Below the pieces are notes generated by a model that saw only the letters and a program-made list of their open reading frames with translations, was not told where the DNA came from and did not search any database. Shown here one piece after another: positions 30,568 through 38,144 of a DNA stretch of 40,941 nucleotides. The DNA comes from a virus. The first letter of the stretch is position 1. The number at the start of each line of letters is the position of its first letter. The position numbers and the translations under genes were made by a program. The stretch spans positions 1 through 40,941 of the IMG/VR virus record IMGVR_UViG_3300037246_000312, one strand, 5' to 3'.

Positions 30568-30903
30568 ATGGTTGACAGGTTTGCCGATTATGAGGATGTT
30601 CTAAAAGAATTAAAACCCGATGACCTTATTGACCAACCGGCGGCGTTTGAAATTGCTTGGAGTTACTACCCGGTGCGGGTAGGGAAGAAGGCGGCCAAGC
30701 GTCATTTTATTGCCACGGTAAAAACCAAAAGGGATTGGCTCCGCAATGTTCACGGATTCAATTTTTATGTGGATTGGGTGACACGCCGCCGACGCAATGG
30801 CCACAAGGACTTGCAATTCCAAAACGGTTCAACGTGGTTTAATAATTGGGATGATTGGGCGGTCATGTCTGAAACGGAACCGGAAAGGGTGCCGAAATTA
30901 TGA
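30568..30903 (+). CDS. Replication protein resembling the C-terminal part of helicase loaders
   Basis: 111 residues. GGGAG lies eight bases before the ATG. The pattern FEIAWSYYPVRVGKKAAKRH, a middle helix, and the end NGSTWFNNWDDWA matches the YP-x-(K/R)-x-GKK ... STWLNN..W motif found at the C-terminus of phage O/DnaT-like replication proteins that bind the host helicase. The DNA-binding N-terminal half of longer family members is missing, so it may be a minimal loader or partner protein. It follows the AT-rich gap with DnaA-like boxes. Family assignment is by motif. Confidence 0.65.
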   Translation: MVDRFADYEDVLKELKPDDLIDQPAAFEIAWSYYPVRVGKKAAKRHFIATVKTKRDWLRNVHGFNFYVDWVTRRRRNGHKDLQFQNGSTWFNNWDDWAVMSETEPERVPKL

Positions 30904-31454
30904 AACCCGAAAAGTTAAAAAAAATCAGGGCGATTTTAAACAACCCGGCCAGCACCGAAAACGAAAAGGAAATATGCCGGAAGTTGTTGGCCAAACACCC
31001 GGAAGCCGACGGGCAATTTCATGTTTTTGATAATGCGAAGGGAAGCCCGTTTTCCCCTATTGAACCATTGGAGGATATTTTCAGGCGGCAAGCGGCACAA
31101 GCCCAACGGTCCGCCTTTTACAATCAACACACAGGGCAAGCGGCCAACCGGCAAGCGGCGGCCCAACGGGACGCACAAGCGGCACAGGCCGCACAGGCCC
31201 GGCAAACCGGGCAAGGCCAGCAATTCGGCGGCGGGTTTGGCAACCATGACCCATTTAGTGGTGTCTTGGGTGGTGCCTTTGGCGCCGGTGGTCAGGCACA
31301 AACACCCAAGGCCGATTATTCGCAAGCCGACTTTGAACGGGCGCAAGCCAACATTGAAGGCCAACGCCGGGCGCAGGAAAACAGCGTTGCAAAGATATTG
31401 AAAAAAAGTTTTCTTAAAAACTTGGCGGCCGTATTAAGAGGGAAACCAAAATGA
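30900..31454 (+). CDS. Ala/Gln/Gly-rich hypothetical protein, 184 aa
   Basis: Overlaps the previous stop (ATGA) and has GGAAAGGG upstream. Residues 1-35 (PEKLKKIRAILNNPASTENE, KEICRKLLAKHP) look like the short N-terminal helices of DUF2786-like proteins. The middle is low-complexity (AAAQRDAQAAQAAQARQTGQ, QQFGGGFGNHD). The last 50 residues form a helix and a basic end (KILKKSFLKNLAAVLRGKPK). It may be a replication-associated protein with a flexible linker. The DUF2786 likeness is weak. Confidence 0.5.
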   Translation: MKPEKLKKIRAILNNPASTENEKEICRKLLAKHPEADGQFHVFDNAKGSPFSPIEPLEDIFRRQAAQAQRSAFYNQHTGQAANRQAAAQRDAQAAQAAQARQTGQGQQFGGGFGNHDPFSGVLGGAFGAGGQAQTPKADYSQADFERAQANIEGQRRAQENSVAKILKKSFLKNLAAVLRGKPK

Positions 31455-32002
31455 CACAAATGAAGGTGACCGAAACCAAAGGTTTGTTTTCTGATTCCGA
31501 AATTCAAGCGGTGTTGGATTATGGGACGGCGTTGCCCAAACAAAAAAACCGCGTGACGCCAAAGGATGACCCCTATTTCCGGGATTGCATGGTGGCTTGG
31601 ATTGACATGGAAAAAGACCCGGCCGTGGAATGGATGTTTAAAAAGTTTACTCCGTTGTTTTATGACTTCCCACAAATCACCCGGCTTGAAGTGTTGCAGT
31701 TTGTCACCTATGGCGTCGGCCAGTATTGCGGGTGGCACGTTGACCAAACCAAAGAGAATGACCACGGCGGTGACCGTATTGTGACTTCTATTTTGCAATT
31801 GAGTGACCCAAGCGAATTTGATGGCGGCAATTTGGAAATACTTTTGAAGGATGAAACTTTCCCCGGAGCCGGGGACGAAGAATTTTACACCGTCAAGCCA
31901 CGCAAAGGGTCAGTCATCTTTTTCGCGGGCGACGTTTGCCACCGTGTCACGCAGGTCACACGCGGCGCCCGGCGGGCGTTGGTTTGTTGGGGTCTTAAAT
32001 AA
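31451..32002 (+). CDS. 2OG-Fe(II) oxygenase 1
   Basis: 183 residues. The jelly-roll oxygenase signature is complete: CGWHVDQT gives His96 and Asp98 of the HxD, HRVTQVTRGARRALVCW gives the distal His164 and the 2-oxoglutarate-binding Arg174. Surrounding strands (RLEVLQFVTYGVGQY; IVTSILQLSDPSEFDGGNLE; GSVIFFAGDVC) match the PiuC/prolyl-hydroxylase-like class. Such enzymes hydroxylate proteins or nucleic-acid bases; the substrate cannot be told. It is followed by a paralogue. The start is set by AGAGGGA and ATGA overlap with the preceding gene. Confidence 0.88.
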   Translation: MTQMKVTETKGLFSDSEIQAVLDYGTALPKQKNRVTPKDDPYFRDCMVAWIDMEKDPAVEWMFKKFTPLFYDFPQITRLEVLQFVTYGVGQYCGWHVDQTKENDHGGDRIVTSILQLSDPSEFDGGNLEILLKDETFPGAGDEEFYTVKPRKGSVIFFAGDVCHRVTQVTRGARRALVCWGLK

Positions 32003-32529
32003 TGGCCGACCGAAACCCGCTTGTGTTCAACAAGGACAATGTTTTCACCACCGCCGAATGTGAACGCATTGCAGGGATGGCCGAAAAAGAAAAAACAACC
32101 GTCATTGAGCAAGGCGAAGGCCGAAGCGCCAACCTTAAAAACTTGAAAGTGTCGTGGCTTTTATACAACATTCACACCCAATTCATTTTTGAACGGCTTG
32201 GATTTATGCTTGACGGGTGGCCGATTTCACGCTTGGAAGATTTGCAGTTTTCAACCTATGGACCCGGCGGGAAATGTGATTGGCACATTGACCACAACGA
32301 AGCCACCCACGGCGGCGCCGCAATGGACCGGCTTTGCAATGCCATTGTGCAATTGAGTCCGCCAACCGATTATACCGGCGGGGAATTGCAATTTAGAATT
32401 GGCACCGCCACTTTCCCCGGACCAATGGCCCAAGGTTCGGTGTTGGTGTTGGATAAAACAATTTGGCACCGCGTCGCACCATTGGAAAGCGGCACCCGTA
32501 AAAGTTTGGTGTCGTGGGGATTGAAGTGA
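32002..32529 (+). CDS. 2OG-Fe(II) oxygenase 2
   Basis: 175 residues, starting on the last base of the previous stop. CDWHIDHN gives His95 and Asp97; IWHRVAPLESGTRKSLVSW gives His156 and Arg166. The core LEDLQFSTYGPGGKCDWHID and GSVLVLDKTIWHRV parallels the neighbour, and both end in WGLK, so they are tandem paralogues. The N-terminal halves differ more, which suggests different substrates. Family is certain; the reaction is unknown. Confidence 0.88.
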   Translation: MADRNPLVFNKDNVFTTAECERIAGMAEKEKTTVIEQGEGRSANLKNLKVSWLLYNIHTQFIFERLGFMLDGWPISRLEDLQFSTYGPGGKCDWHIDHNEATHGGAAMDRLCNAIVQLSPPTDYTGGELQFRIGTATFPGPMAQGSVLVLDKTIWHRVAPLESGTRKSLVSWGLK

Positions 32530-32573
32530 CCCATATAGAATATTTGGAACTTGAACAACAAAGGGAAATTAAA

Positions 32574-33206
32574 ATGACACCGGAACGATGGCGACGCTTA
32601 CAGGACGCCCGAAGGCTTGCGGATATGCACCACGCCGCCCTTGCCGACCATAGCCGCCTTGGTGAAGGTGAAATTGTGGACCGCCTTGGGCAAGCGGAAT
32701 TTGAAAGGCTTGCCAACGAAGTCCCGGCAGATATGCGAATTCACCAACACCGGATTGTTGGCCTTGACGAAGCCAGCGAATTGACGCCCGAATTTTTGCG
32801 GGAATTTTCCGACGTATTGATTGCCCAAGACATTGCCCCGGACGCCGACGCTTTGCAAATCCAACGACTTCCGGGCGGTGGTTCCCGGTATCGTTTCGGC
32901 CGCTTTGCCACGACGCGGTTGCAAGGCCGCCCGGTGACGGGCCGGGAAATTTTGGAACGTCAACGCAACGCCAACACGGCGCCGGTTATATTTGGACCAC
33001 CGGACCCACAGGACGTTGAAGCAGATTTTTATAAAAACAAACTTGGCCGGGAGATTGGCGGAAGCCTTTTTGACCGTTGGTTTGACTTGCATGATTCCAA
33101 CGTAGAGTTGGAAGCGTTTTTGTTTAAGTGTTGGAAATATGGAAAGCAATTTGAAATTCAAGGTGGTTGTTCCGTGGGTGAATTGGAGGAAAATGAAAAT
33201 GGATGA
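32574..33206 (+). CDS. Hypothetical protein, 210 aa
   Basis: ATG 32574 is chosen for AAGGGAAATTAAA upstream; the upstream GTG 32514 overlaps the oxygenase. Helical N-terminus (RWRRLQDARRLADMHHAALA) and a DEASELTPEFLREFSDVLIA segment; a basic patch and GREILERQRNANTAPVIFGP in the middle; an acidic C-terminus (FDLHDSNVELEAFLFKCW). No family recognised. It may work with the oxygenases since it directly follows them. Confidence 0.6.
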   Translation: MTPERWRRLQDARRLADMHHAALADHSRLGEGEIVDRLGQAEFERLANEVPADMRIHQHRIVGLDEASELTPEFLREFSDVLIAQDIAPDADALQIQRLPGGGSRYRFGRFATTRLQGRPVTGREILERQRNANTAPVIFGPPDPQDVEADFYKNKLGREIGGSLFDRWFDLHDSNVELEAFLFKCWKYGKQFEIQGGCSVGELEENENG

Positions 33207-33414
33207 ATTGGCGATTTGTAGTTATTGCGGAGAAATGTGCAACCCAATGCACCACGAATGTGGCCCGGTTGGATTTAATGAGCCAAAATATCAGTGGGAA
33301 ATTGAAATTGGTGGACGAATGGGAATTGTTTGTAAAATGCAAAGCCCGGAACCCAACCGGTTCCAAAGGTTCATGTATAAATTGGTTTTGGGTTGGAAAA
33401 TAAATTTATTGTAA
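33199..33414 (+). CDS. Small cysteine-rich protein, 71 aa
   Basis: GGAGG (33185-33189) sits nine bases before ATG 33199 (or three before ATG 33193). The N-terminus LAICSYCGEMCNPMHHECG has C-x2-C, C and H-x-C and should bind one zinc. The rest alternates strands (YQWEIEIGGRMGIVCKM) with a basic aromatic end (RFMYKLVLGWKINLL). It overlaps the preceding stop. A small zinc protein of unknown function. Confidence 0.6.
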   Translation: MDELAICSYCGEMCNPMHHECGPVGFNEPKYQWEIEIGGRMGIVCKMQSPEPNRFQRFMYKLVLGWKINLL

Positions 33415-33424
33415 GGGGGTTTTT

Positions 33425-33733
33425 ATGTTGAAGGTTTTGTTGTCGGAAAAATGGCGGGATGACGTCCCCGTTTATAAATTTTTCACCGGAGCCGAAGCGA
33501 AAAAATATCACCAGTTTTTGAATTCAGATTTTAGGGGAGGCAAAACATCAGTGAAATTACATGAAGAAAAGTTGGCCGACCTTGAAAAGCCCGGCCGTCA
33601 AAAAGGGCTTCACGAATTCCGGGCGATTAAAAACGCAAAGGCCGGACTGACACGGGCCAAACGAAAAAGGGACGCCGCAAAGTTTCGCATTGATAAAATC
33701 GAAGCCGCCATAAAGGATTGGTTTGCAATCTAA
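33425..33733 (+). CDS. Hypothetical basic protein, 102 aa
   Basis: Has the recurring AAGGGGGTTTTT leader. N-terminus mixed (LLSEKWRDDVPVYKFFTGAE), then a long charged helix (SVKLHEEKLADLEKPGRQKG; AIKNAKAGLTRAKRKRDAAK) probably forming a coiled coil with DNA-binding charge. It precedes a nuclease and overlaps it by eleven bases, suggesting a linked role. No family recognised. Confidence 0.6.
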   Translation: MLKVLLSEKWRDDVPVYKFFTGAEAKKYHQFLNSDFRGGKTSVKLHEEKLADLEKPGRQKGLHEFRAIKNAKAGLTRAKRKRDAAKFRIDKIEAAIKDWFAI

Positions 33734-34166
33734 AATAAATATTTCAGAACACGAACACCAAAAAGTTGTCATCGAATGGTGTGGCTTAATGGCCCGGCAC
33801 AAGTTTCCAATGTTGAAATGGATTTTTGCGGTGCCAAACGGTGGTGACCGTCACAAAGCCGTGGCCGGTAAGTTGAAAGCCGAAGGCGTCAAGGCCGGAG
33901 TCCCGGACCTTTGCCTTCCGTATCCAAAGCCAATGGTTGTTGAATCCTACCCCGAAGCCCTTGGGGTGGATGTTCGGCCCGGTTGGCATGGACTTTTCAT
34001 TGAAATGAAATCGAAGGACACCAAGGGCCGGGTCAGCCCGGCACAACAAGAGTGGCTTGATTATTTGGAATCAGTGGGATATAAGGTGAAAGTAGCTTGG
34101 AACGCTGACGAAGCCATCCAAATAATTGAGGATTATCTAAGTGGTGAACCTTCGACAAATCCGTGA
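33723..34166 (+). CDS. VRR-NUC domain nuclease
   Basis: 147 residues. The PD-(D/E)XK-type VRR-NUC pattern is complete: SEHEHQKVVIEWC at the start, FAVPNGGDRHKA (38-45), GVKAGVPDLCLP with Asp62, and FIEMKSKDTKGRVSPAQQEW with Glu94, Lys96 and Gln108. Such enzymes are Holliday-junction or flap nucleases; this one probably works in recombination with ERF. The start is TTG 33723, the only reasonable one, with AAAGGA five bases upstream. The family's conserved first helix begins just after it, so no shorter start works. Confidence 0.87.
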   Translation: MQSKINISEHEHQKVVIEWCGLMARHKFPMLKWIFAVPNGGDRHKAVAGKLKAEGVKAGVPDLCLPYPKPMVVESYPEALGVDVRPGWHGLFIEMKSKDTKGRVSPAQQEWLDYLESVGYKVKVAWNADEAIQIIEDYLSGEPSTNP

Positions 34167-34647
34167 CCATGTAATTGTCCCCACCTTGGAAGCCCTTGGC
34201 CTACACTCCCCGGCGGCCGTTGACCTTGTACTTTTCACAGGCTTGCAGGAATCCGGTTATAGGTACATCAAACAGCTTGGCACCGGCCCGGCCCTTTCCT
34301 TTTGGCAAATTGAACCCACCACCGCACAAGATAACTTCACAAATTATTTAGAATACAGGGAAGAACTCAAGGACTTGGTTTATGATTTCATGTTTTTCAC
34401 TGAGAAAAAAGACCATGCCATCCGGGACTTGAGGGACATCATAGCGGAAAATTTAATTGGAAGCCTACCCTTTGCCGTTGCCATGTGCCGGATTAAATAC
34501 CGCCGGGACAAAATGCCGTTGCCCGCCGTGGGTGATGGTCCGGGAATGGCCCGCATTTGGAAACAAGTATACAACACACCGCAGGGCGCCGGGCGTGAAA
34601 GCGAATTCATCAACGCATGGGAAAAACACAAGGGGGAATTGGAATGA
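34141..34647 (+). CDS. Endolysin-like / lysozyme-fold protein
   Basis: 168 residues from GTG 34141 (or 34144), with GAGGA upstream. The sequence VDLVLFTGLQESGYRYIKQL, GTGPALSFWQIEPTTAQDNF, a central helical part with SLPFAVAMCRIKYRR and the end RIWKQVYNTPQGAGRESEFI matches a recurring phage protein type with lysozyme-like layout, where Glu37 in LQES would be catalytic. The following lipoprotein gene is a possible spanin partner. No signal peptide is visible, so a holin would be needed. Endolysin activity is inferred. Confidence 0.65.
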   Translation: MVNLRQIRDHVIVPTLEALGLHSPAAVDLVLFTGLQESGYRYIKQLGTGPALSFWQIEPTTAQDNFTNYLEYREELKDLVYDFMFFTEKKDHAIRDLRDIIAENLIGSLPFAVAMCRIKYRRDKMPLPAVGDGPGMARIWKQVYNTPQGAGRESEFINAWEKHKGELE

Positions 34648-34910
34648 AAATTTGGCTTTTCATTTTGACCGTTGCCTTGGCCGGTTGCACCACCACCCAC
34701 GTCAAGCGTGTGGACGGTGAAAAAGTCTTTGAAGCGTCCAACACTTCGATTGGATGGGACCGTGAAAACATCCGGTTGGATTTGAACAAAGCCCCGGACA
34801 AGGTGAGGGTGGGAATCAGAATTGGGAAGTCCGGCGGCGCCGCAGGATTGGACCGGGCCATCACTGGCCTTGAAAATGCGTTGGAGGGCTTGAAGGATTT
34901 GAGGCCATGA
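34644..34910 (+). CDS. Lipoprotein next to the endolysin-like gene, Rz1/o-spanin-like candidate
   Basis: 88 residues, ATGA overlap with the endolysin-like gene. The signal ends in the lipobox LAGC (Cys15 at the lipid site: KIWLFILTVALAG-C). The mature part is a small beta-rich domain (IGWDRENIRLDLNKAPDKVR, VGIRIGKSGG) and a helix. Position and lipobox fit an outer-membrane spanin component or a lysis-timing lipoprotein. Short and without Pro-rich Rz1 features, so the spanin call is tentative. Confidence 0.55.
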   Translation: MKIWLFILTVALAGCTTTHVKRVDGEKVFEASNTSIGWDRENIRLDLNKAPDKVRVGIRIGKSGGAAGLDRAITGLENALEGLKDLRP

Positions 34911-35308
34911 AATATAAAGCGGGCTACAAATACCAGTTGGCCGAAAATTTCCAAATGACCACCGAATTCACCGGAAAGACTATAAAACAAGGCTTTATTC
35001 GCCTTACAGTGGGCGGAGTTTTGACCTTGAACAAAGGATATGCGTGGGACGGACCAAGCGGCCCGGCGATTGATACCAAAAATTTCATGTTGGGTTCGTT
35101 GGTCCATGACGCCTTATATCAGTTAATGCGGAAAAAAAGGTTGGACCCTAAAATTTACCGGGAACCCGCTGACCGATTGCTTCAACAAATGTGCGTCGAT
35201 CATGGAATGTGGAAGGTCCGGGCGTGGTGGGTTTACAAATTTGTTTCAATGTTTGCCGCGTCGGCCGCTGACCCAAGCCACGAAAAGAAAATTTTAACCG
35301 CACCATAA
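34907..35308 (+). CDS. DUF1353 family protein
   Basis: 133 residues. The signature KGYAWDGPSGPAIDTKNFML followed by GSLVHDALYQLMRKKRL, with His-Asp in a helix, and DRLLQQMCVDHGM is DUF1353. The family occurs in many phages near lysis or tail genes; the conserved histidines and acid suggest an enzyme, but its activity is unknown. The C-terminus has a partly hydrophobic helix (VRAWWVYKFVSMFAASAA). It overlaps the lipoprotein gene and precedes a second lipoprotein. Confidence 0.85.
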   Translation: MKYKAGYKYQLAENFQMTTEFTGKTIKQGFIRLTVGGVLTLNKGYAWDGPSGPAIDTKNFMLGSLVHDALYQLMRKKRLDPKIYREPADRLLQQMCVDHGMWKVRAWWVYKFVSMFAASAADPSHEKKILTAP

Positions 35309-35317
35309 GGGGGAACC

Positions 35318-35572
35318 ATGAAAGCGATTTTATTATTGATTGCTTATAATTTATTTTTTGTTTGGTTTTTTGTCTTGTCCGGGTGCGACACCCTTGGCAC
35401 CTTGTTGGAAGGTGATTTTGGAATGGAGGGTGAGGACGGCGACAAATATGAGTGCGTGGACAACCTTGACAAATGCGTGAAGCGTTGCGAAGTGACAACC
35501 ACCGGCGGCGCAAAGTATTTTAAGGAATTCAACCTTTCCCCGGACAAATGTGAAAAGGAACAGCCCGCATAA
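35318..35572 (+). CDS. Second lipoprotein, Cys-rich, 84 aa
   Basis: AAGGGGGAACC precedes the ATG. The N-terminus KAILLLIAYNLFFVWFFV leads into the lipobox LSGC (Cys23). The mature part has further cysteines (ECVDNLDKCVKRCEV, DKCEKE) that may form disulphides in the periplasm. It may be an outer-membrane lysis or exclusion lipoprotein. It overlaps the next gene's start. Lipoprotein nature is strong; function unknown. Confidence 0.6.
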   Translation: MKAILLLIAYNLFFVWFFVLSGCDTLGTLLEGDFGMEGEDGDKYECVDNLDKCVKRCEVTTTGGAKYFKEFNLSPDKCEKEQPA

Positions 35573-37896
35573 TGGTAGCCATCCCCGTTGTTGATTTTCA
35601 AACCGCATATTTAAATTCAGTACCACCCCAAATGGTGTTGGATTCAACCCGCAATGGCGTTGTCATCCAAGACAATGTTGTGCCGATTGCGGCAAATCTT
35701 TTTCAAGTCAACCTATCCACCGGCGCGGACCGGTTCATTGTGGACGCCGACAACGTGCGGGGAAGTGATGCGGCCAGTGGTGAATTGGTTTTGCGTGGGA
35801 CATCCAACGCCGACCTTGGCCAAGTCCGTGTTCAATCACCCATTGAGATTGATGACGTCACGGACGCCATTGCCTTAAATCCTTACGCTATAAGGTATTT
35901 CCCAAACCAAACTATCAACGTCGGATTTGTGGGTGGTGGACTTCGCATTGGCCCAATCATTGACTTCACCAACTCCCTTTTCATTTGGGAAGCCATAAGC
36001 GGAAGCCCAATAATCACTTCGGGCGTGAACCCTTCGTTTGCGGCCTTCACTTTGTTCAATGCCTTACCAATTTTAGCGGGCGGTGTCGGTGCAACTTTCA
36101 ATCCGTTGGCGTCCCTTTGCCTCAATGCGGGTGTGACTATTAAGAACGACGAAACCGGCACCCGAACAACCACGCAAAATATTGCAGTCCAAGCCGGGTT
36201 GCAAACCCGCGCCCGTGGAACAGCGGCCACGATGACTTTGACCAGAGTGACCGGGATGCGATTTATGCCAACCTTTTCCACCACGCCCGGCAACACCGTG
36301 AACTTGGGAACGGTGACCGGGTTGGAATGTTTAAACCCGGCCCAAGCATTATTCCAGCCTTCCACGGGTGTGGAAAACATGACCGCATACTTTGGGTTGG
36401 ACGTTGCGGCCATACCCTTCGGCGGGAATATTTTAAAGGTTGGCTATCGGTGCGACATTCAACAAGCAACCAATAGTTGGTGCCTTCAAAACACCGGCGG
36501 CGCTTGGGCTGATTTTGGTGACGGATTTGCAAAGTGGAACGATGACGCGGGAATCATATTTGGCACCGCCACGGATGTTTTCATGCGTTGGAATTCCGTA
36601 CAACTTGCCATTGAGATAAATACATTTTTTGGAATAGGAAACAGCGCCCTTTTCCTCCGGCCGGATGGTGATAATTCATGGGAGTGGTTAAGTACCAACG
36701 ACATTGGGTTGCAATACAACGTCCAAAATTTAAGTTATGGAAGCACCAACGCGGCGCCATTGCTCCAAAATTGGTTTGTGATATTTGCGGCGCCAAACGG
36801 GCGGGCGCCCGCAGTCAACGGGGAATATTCAGACGTATTGTGGACGGCGGGCGGTTCCATTGACATTGATGGCCACACAATGTCGGACGTCAACGCCTTC
36901 AAGATAAATTCCCCGGCCGTTCTTTTAAACGGCGGCACAATCGACGACATTTCCAATTTATATGTGGCGGCCATGCCATCCTTCGGAGCCACGCGGACAC
37001 AGGCTTTGCGGGTGTTGGGCCGTTCACGGCTTGACGGTGCGGAAAACCGTGGGAGCAATGAACCGGCACAAATAACCGGCGACGAAAACAATTATCAGTT
37101 GGGCGCCAACAACAACGGCCGCACCATGAATTTGTTGAACACCGACGCGGACCGGGCCATCACCGGGATTGATGCGTCCTTTGGCTTTGCCCAAACCGGT
37201 GACCACATTGCCCTTTATAATACCGGCGCCTTTGATATAAGCCTGACCCACCAAGATGTGGCCAGCTTGGCGGCCAATCGTTTCATCACCCCGGAGGGCT
37301 TGCCCTATGTTCTTCACCCTCAAAGGGTGGTTTGGCTTTGGTATGATGACACCGGGACGGACCGGTGGCGGGTGCAATCCACTTTTGGCCACTTGGAACG
37401 GACTTTGCATTTGTCCGGTTCCCAATTCCGCAAAGGGGCAACGGCACCCACGGACGTGACCATTGGCACCACGCCCACCATTCCGGCGTTGTTGTTTGAT
37501 GCCACAAATGAATTGGCGTCGTTGTACCATTCAATTCCAATTGACGCCGACTTGACGCAGGACATTATTTTACGGATTCAATTTTCCTTGGCGGCCGTTG
37601 AAACGAATTTGGACACTTGTGATTTTACTTGTGACTATACGGCGCCGACTTTAGCGGGTGGCGCCGGGATTGCGAAAACATCCACGCAGGTGACCGGCCA
37701 ATTCACAGCGGTGACCGGCCGCTTGGCCATTGGCGACATTTACGAAATGGACATCACGTTTTCAGCCGGTGACGCCACCAACCCATTGGCGGCGGCCCGT
37801 GGCATTGCCTTTGAACTTCATTTGACCAACACCGTGGGCGTTGGTGCAATCCATTTGCTTGACGGTGATTTTATTTACACCGCTTTACGGAGTTAA
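35572..37896 (+). CDS. Tail fibre protein, 774 aa
   Basis: Beta-rich throughout. N-terminal repeats such as LVLRGTSNADLGQVRVQSPI and AIRYFPNQTINVGFVGGGLR are followed by a parallel-beta-like middle with FNALPILAGGVGATFNPLAS and TGTRTTTQNIAVQAG. A phage-tail type tip follows (GTIDDISNLYVAAMPSFGAT; FAQTGDHIALYNTGAFDISL; HPQRVVWLWYDDTGTDRWRV). The last 140 residues form a distinct beta domain (IILRIQFSLAAVETNLDTCD). No depolymerase active site is evident. It starts on the last base of the preceding stop. Most likely a fibre or spike; exact role unknown. Confidence 0.75.
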   Translation: MVAIPVVDFQTAYLNSVPPQMVLDSTRNGVVIQDNVVPIAANLFQVNLSTGADRFIVDADNVRGSDAASGELVLRGTSNADLGQVRVQSPIEIDDVTDAIALNPYAIRYFPNQTINVGFVGGGLRIGPIIDFTNSLFIWEAISGSPIITSGVNPSFAAFTLFNALPILAGGVGATFNPLASLCLNAGVTIKNDETGTRTTTQNIAVQAGLQTRARGTAATMTLTRVTGMRFMPTFSTTPGNTVNLGTVTGLECLNPAQALFQPSTGVENMTAYFGLDVAAIPFGGNILKVGYRCDIQQATNSWCLQNTGGAWADFGDGFAKWNDDAGIIFGTATDVFMRWNSVQLAIEINTFFGIGNSALFLRPDGDNSWEWLSTNDIGLQYNVQNLSYGSTNAAPLLQNWFVIFAAPNGRAPAVNGEYSDVLWTAGGSIDIDGHTMSDVNAFKINSPAVLLNGGTIDDISNLYVAAMPSFGATRTQALRVLGRSRLDGAENRGSNEPAQITGDENNYQLGANNNGRTMNLLNTDADRAITGIDASFGFAQTGDHIALYNTGAFDISLTHQDVASLAANRFITPEGLPYVLHPQRVVWLWYDDTGTDRWRVQSTFGHLERTLHLSGSQFRKGATAPTDVTIGTTPTIPALLFDATNELASLYHSIPIDADLTQDIILRIQFSLAAVETNLDTCDFTCDYTAPTLAGGAGIAKTSTQVTGQFTAVTGRLAIGDIYEMDITFSAGDATNPLAAARGIAFELHLTNTVGVGAIHLLDGDFIYTALRS

Positions 37897-37900
37897 AAAA

Positions 37901-38140
37901 ATGGCCACAGGATTTGAACTTGACCAAGACCATTGGGATTTAATAAATCAATTCATCGGTGAACAGGCCGCCCGTGATGGTGTAGTCACCGACGGCGAAA
38001 TGGTGGACCTTATGCGCCAATGGTGGGGGTTCATTTCCGACAAGGCCGCATTGAAGGCCCGGTTGGATGGTGAGGGAGCAATCCAAAAAGCCGATGAACT
38101 AAGGGTATTAAAGGCCCGCGTGGCCGAATTGGAAAGGTGA
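37901..38140 (+). CDS. Small hypothetical protein with C-terminal coiled coil, 79 aa
   Basis: ATG 37901 follows GGAGTTAAAAAA. Residues 1-45 form an acidic helical domain (DQDHWDLINQFIGEQAARDG, TDGEMVDLMRQWWGF); the rest is a charged helix (SDKAALKARLDGEGAIQKAD, ELRVLKARVAELER) able to form a coiled coil. It lies between two tail proteins, so it is perhaps a tail chaperone or connector. No family recognised. Confidence 0.6.
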   Translation: MATGFELDQDHWDLINQFIGEQAARDGVVTDGEMVDLMRQWWGFISDKAALKARLDGEGAIQKADELRVLKARVAELER

Positions 38141-38144
38141 CAAA

